Below are positions 4,448 through 5,167 of a stretch of DNA of 5,167 bases, piece after piece. The translations under genes were made by a program, and so were the position numbers. This stretch comes from Aquifex sp. (GTDB lineage: Bacteria; Aquificota; Aquificia; Aquificales; Aquificaceae), in NCBI GenBank assembly GCA_003978875.1, contig QNXQ01000189.1, positions 1 to 5,167 of the forward strand, read 5' to 3'. Position 1 is the stretch's first letter. Every line of letters begins with the position of its first letter. The notes under the pieces are model-generated. The model was given only the letters and a program-made list of their open reading frames with translations, had not been told where the DNA came from and searched no databases.

Positions 4448-5164
4448 ATGAATAGAAGAACTTTCATAAAGACCTGCGGGTCAGTAGCTACACTTTCATT
4501 CCTTTCTCCTTCTTTTTTCTCACAAAGTTTAAAAGCCCAAACCAACCAGTTTAAAAAATACAAGAAAGCGATACTCCTCGATAAACACGGTAATCCCTTA
4601 AACCCTTCATCTCTGGAGGTTGGAAAGCAGTATATATTCTTTTATCCCTACCGCTCTACTCCCGCACTTCTTTTAAATCTCGGAAAAGAGGTAAAGCCTT
4701 CAGAAGTTAGACTATCAGATGGGAGTACTTACCTATGGCCCGGAGGTGTAGGTCCTCAAAAGAGTATAATTGCCTTTTGTGCAATATGTCCCCATCAGCT
4801 GAGTTATCCTACACCTGAGTATTCCTTTATTAATTATTACCCTCATGATAAGCCTTCTAAAGCAGCTAAAAAGGGAAACGTTATACAATGCTGTGCTCAC
4901 ATGTCCATTTTTGACCCAGAGAGGGGAGGTGTTGTAATCGATGGTCCCTCGGAGTATCCACTTCTGGCAATAGTTCTTACCTACGAAGAAGGAAAACTTT
5001 ATGCGGTTGGAACATTAGGAGTGGAACGTTTCAGAGATTTCTTTGATGCTTATCGTTCCGATTTAAAGAAGATGTATAAGTCCTTTAGAAAAGCAAAGAA
5101 AAAGGTTGACAAGGCTGTAGTTCTCGAGGTGGAGGAGTATGTCAAAGAAATCATCTACTGTTAA
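4448..5164 (+). CDS. Tat-exported Rieske-type [2Fe-2S] protein with atypical cysteine arrangement
   Basis: This 238-residue protein starts with a twin-arginine signal (N2-R-R-T-F-I-K8, hydrophobic to about 24, possible cleavage after A30 or an uncleaved anchor). The Rieske cluster ligands are C114-P-H116 and C148-C-A-H151. After them S153, F155-D156, GGVVIDGP (160-167) and YAVG follow the family pattern. It should carry a high-potential [2Fe-2S] cluster on the periplasmic side and move electrons, probably with the flavoprotein encoded 9 bp upstream. The usual stabilising disulfide (second Cys of CTHLGC with the middle Cys of CPCH) is absent: those positions are S119 and A150. Extra cysteines C111 and C149 flank the ligands instead. 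Thirty-one residues separate the two boxes, about twice the mitochondrial or bacterial bc1 spacing. A Lys-rich tail of about 45 residues ends in Cys238. I recall the A. aeolicus annotation calling it Rieske-I (soxF), a name that clashes with the Sox-pathway flavoprotein. It could serve a cytochrome b encoded beyond the window. Confidence 0.9.
   Translation: MNRRTFIKTCGSVATLSFLSPSFFSQSLKAQTNQFKKYKKAILLDKHGNPLNPSSLEVGKQYIFFYPYRSTPALLLNLGKEVKPSEVRLSDGSTYLWPGGVGPQKSIIAFCAICPHQLSYPTPEYSFINYYPHDKPSKAAKKGNVIQCCAHMSIFDPERGGVVIDGPSEYPLLAIVLTYEEGKLYAVGTLGVERFRDFFDAYRSDLKKMYKSFRKAKKKVDKAVVLEVEEYVKEIIYC
5126..5131 (+). promoter_or_regulatory. Ribosome binding site inside the Rieske 3' end for a following gene
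   Basis: GAGGTG stands 7 nt before an out-of-frame ATG at 5139, the same hexamer that serves the Rieske gene. It supports a real start there. Confidence 0.45.
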
Positions 5165-5167
5165 CAG
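5139..5167 (+). CDS. Start of a further operon gene, overlapping the Rieske gene; partial
   Basis: ATG at 5139 opens a frame reading MSKKSSTVN that stays open to the window edge. It overlaps the last 26 bases of the Rieske gene and has a good Shine-Dalgarno sequence (5126-5131). Rieske genes are often followed by a cytochrome b gene, and a short hydrophilic N-terminus like this would fit one, but nine residues cannot identify the product. The frame could also close just outside the window. Confidence 0.4.

Noticed and set aside
4378..4563. Minus-strand 61-codon ORF across the flavoprotein-Rieske junction
   Set aside because: It is a shadow spanning two well-supported genes, and its codons mirror the Tat signal region.
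1..5167. tRNA, rRNA, CRISPR, insertion sequences or rho-independent terminators
   Set aside because: No cloverleaf, repeat-spacer array, transposase frame, terminal inverted repeats or GC-rich stem followed by a T-run was seen. Genes cover almost the whole window and the largest gene-free gap is 62 bp.

Overview
The window looks like part of the chromosome of a hyperthermophilic, sulfur-oxidising Aquificota bacterium, most likely Aquifex aeolicus or a close relative. The signs are AT-rich DNA, very compact gene packing with overlapping ends, Arg codons almost all AGA/AGG, Lys/Glu-rich proteins, and a sulfide-dehydrogenase-like flavoprotein next to a Rieske protein. The species is inferred from memory of that genome's gene order; no database was searched.

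Left part (1-650). A minus-strand unit starts near 619. It encodes a 46-residue glycine-zipper lipoprotein that was too short for routine ORF calling, followed with a GTGA overlap by an exported M16 peptidase homolog that runs off the left edge. The M16 protein has lost most of its zinc site, so it is probably the non-catalytic partner of a two-subunit protease. A 31-bp gap separates this unit from the divergent regulator gene.

Middle part (651-3071). Two genes face each other and overlap tail-to-tail by 48 bp: a complete NtrC-type sigma54 activator (receiver, AAA+, Fis-type helix-turn-helix) and a soluble histidine kinase with a Cys-rich PAS sensor domain. They are probably a cognate two-component pair.

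Right part (3072-5167). A two- or three-gene operon encodes a Tat-exported flavocytochrome c sulfide dehydrogenase-like flavoprotein and a Tat-exported Rieske iron-sulfur protein. The first codons of a further gene overlap the Rieske 3' end. A strong -24/-12 sigma54 promoter (3083-3098) sits just upstream of the flavoprotein gene. About 96 and 190 bp upstream of the predicted start are two copies of the inverted repeat TGTC-N6-GACA, both inside the kinase coding region, 94 bp apart (about nine helical turns).

Taken together, the window suggests a self-contained circuit. A cytoplasmic Cys-rich kinase senses a redox, sulfur or metal signal and phosphorylates the NtrC-type activator. The activator binds two enhancers inside the kinase gene and opens a sigma54 promoter for a periplasmic flavoprotein-Rieske electron-transfer module. 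Both electron-transfer proteins depart from their families at key cysteines, and no cytochrome (FccA-type) partner gene is present, so the chemistry may differ from classical sulfide dehydrogenase.
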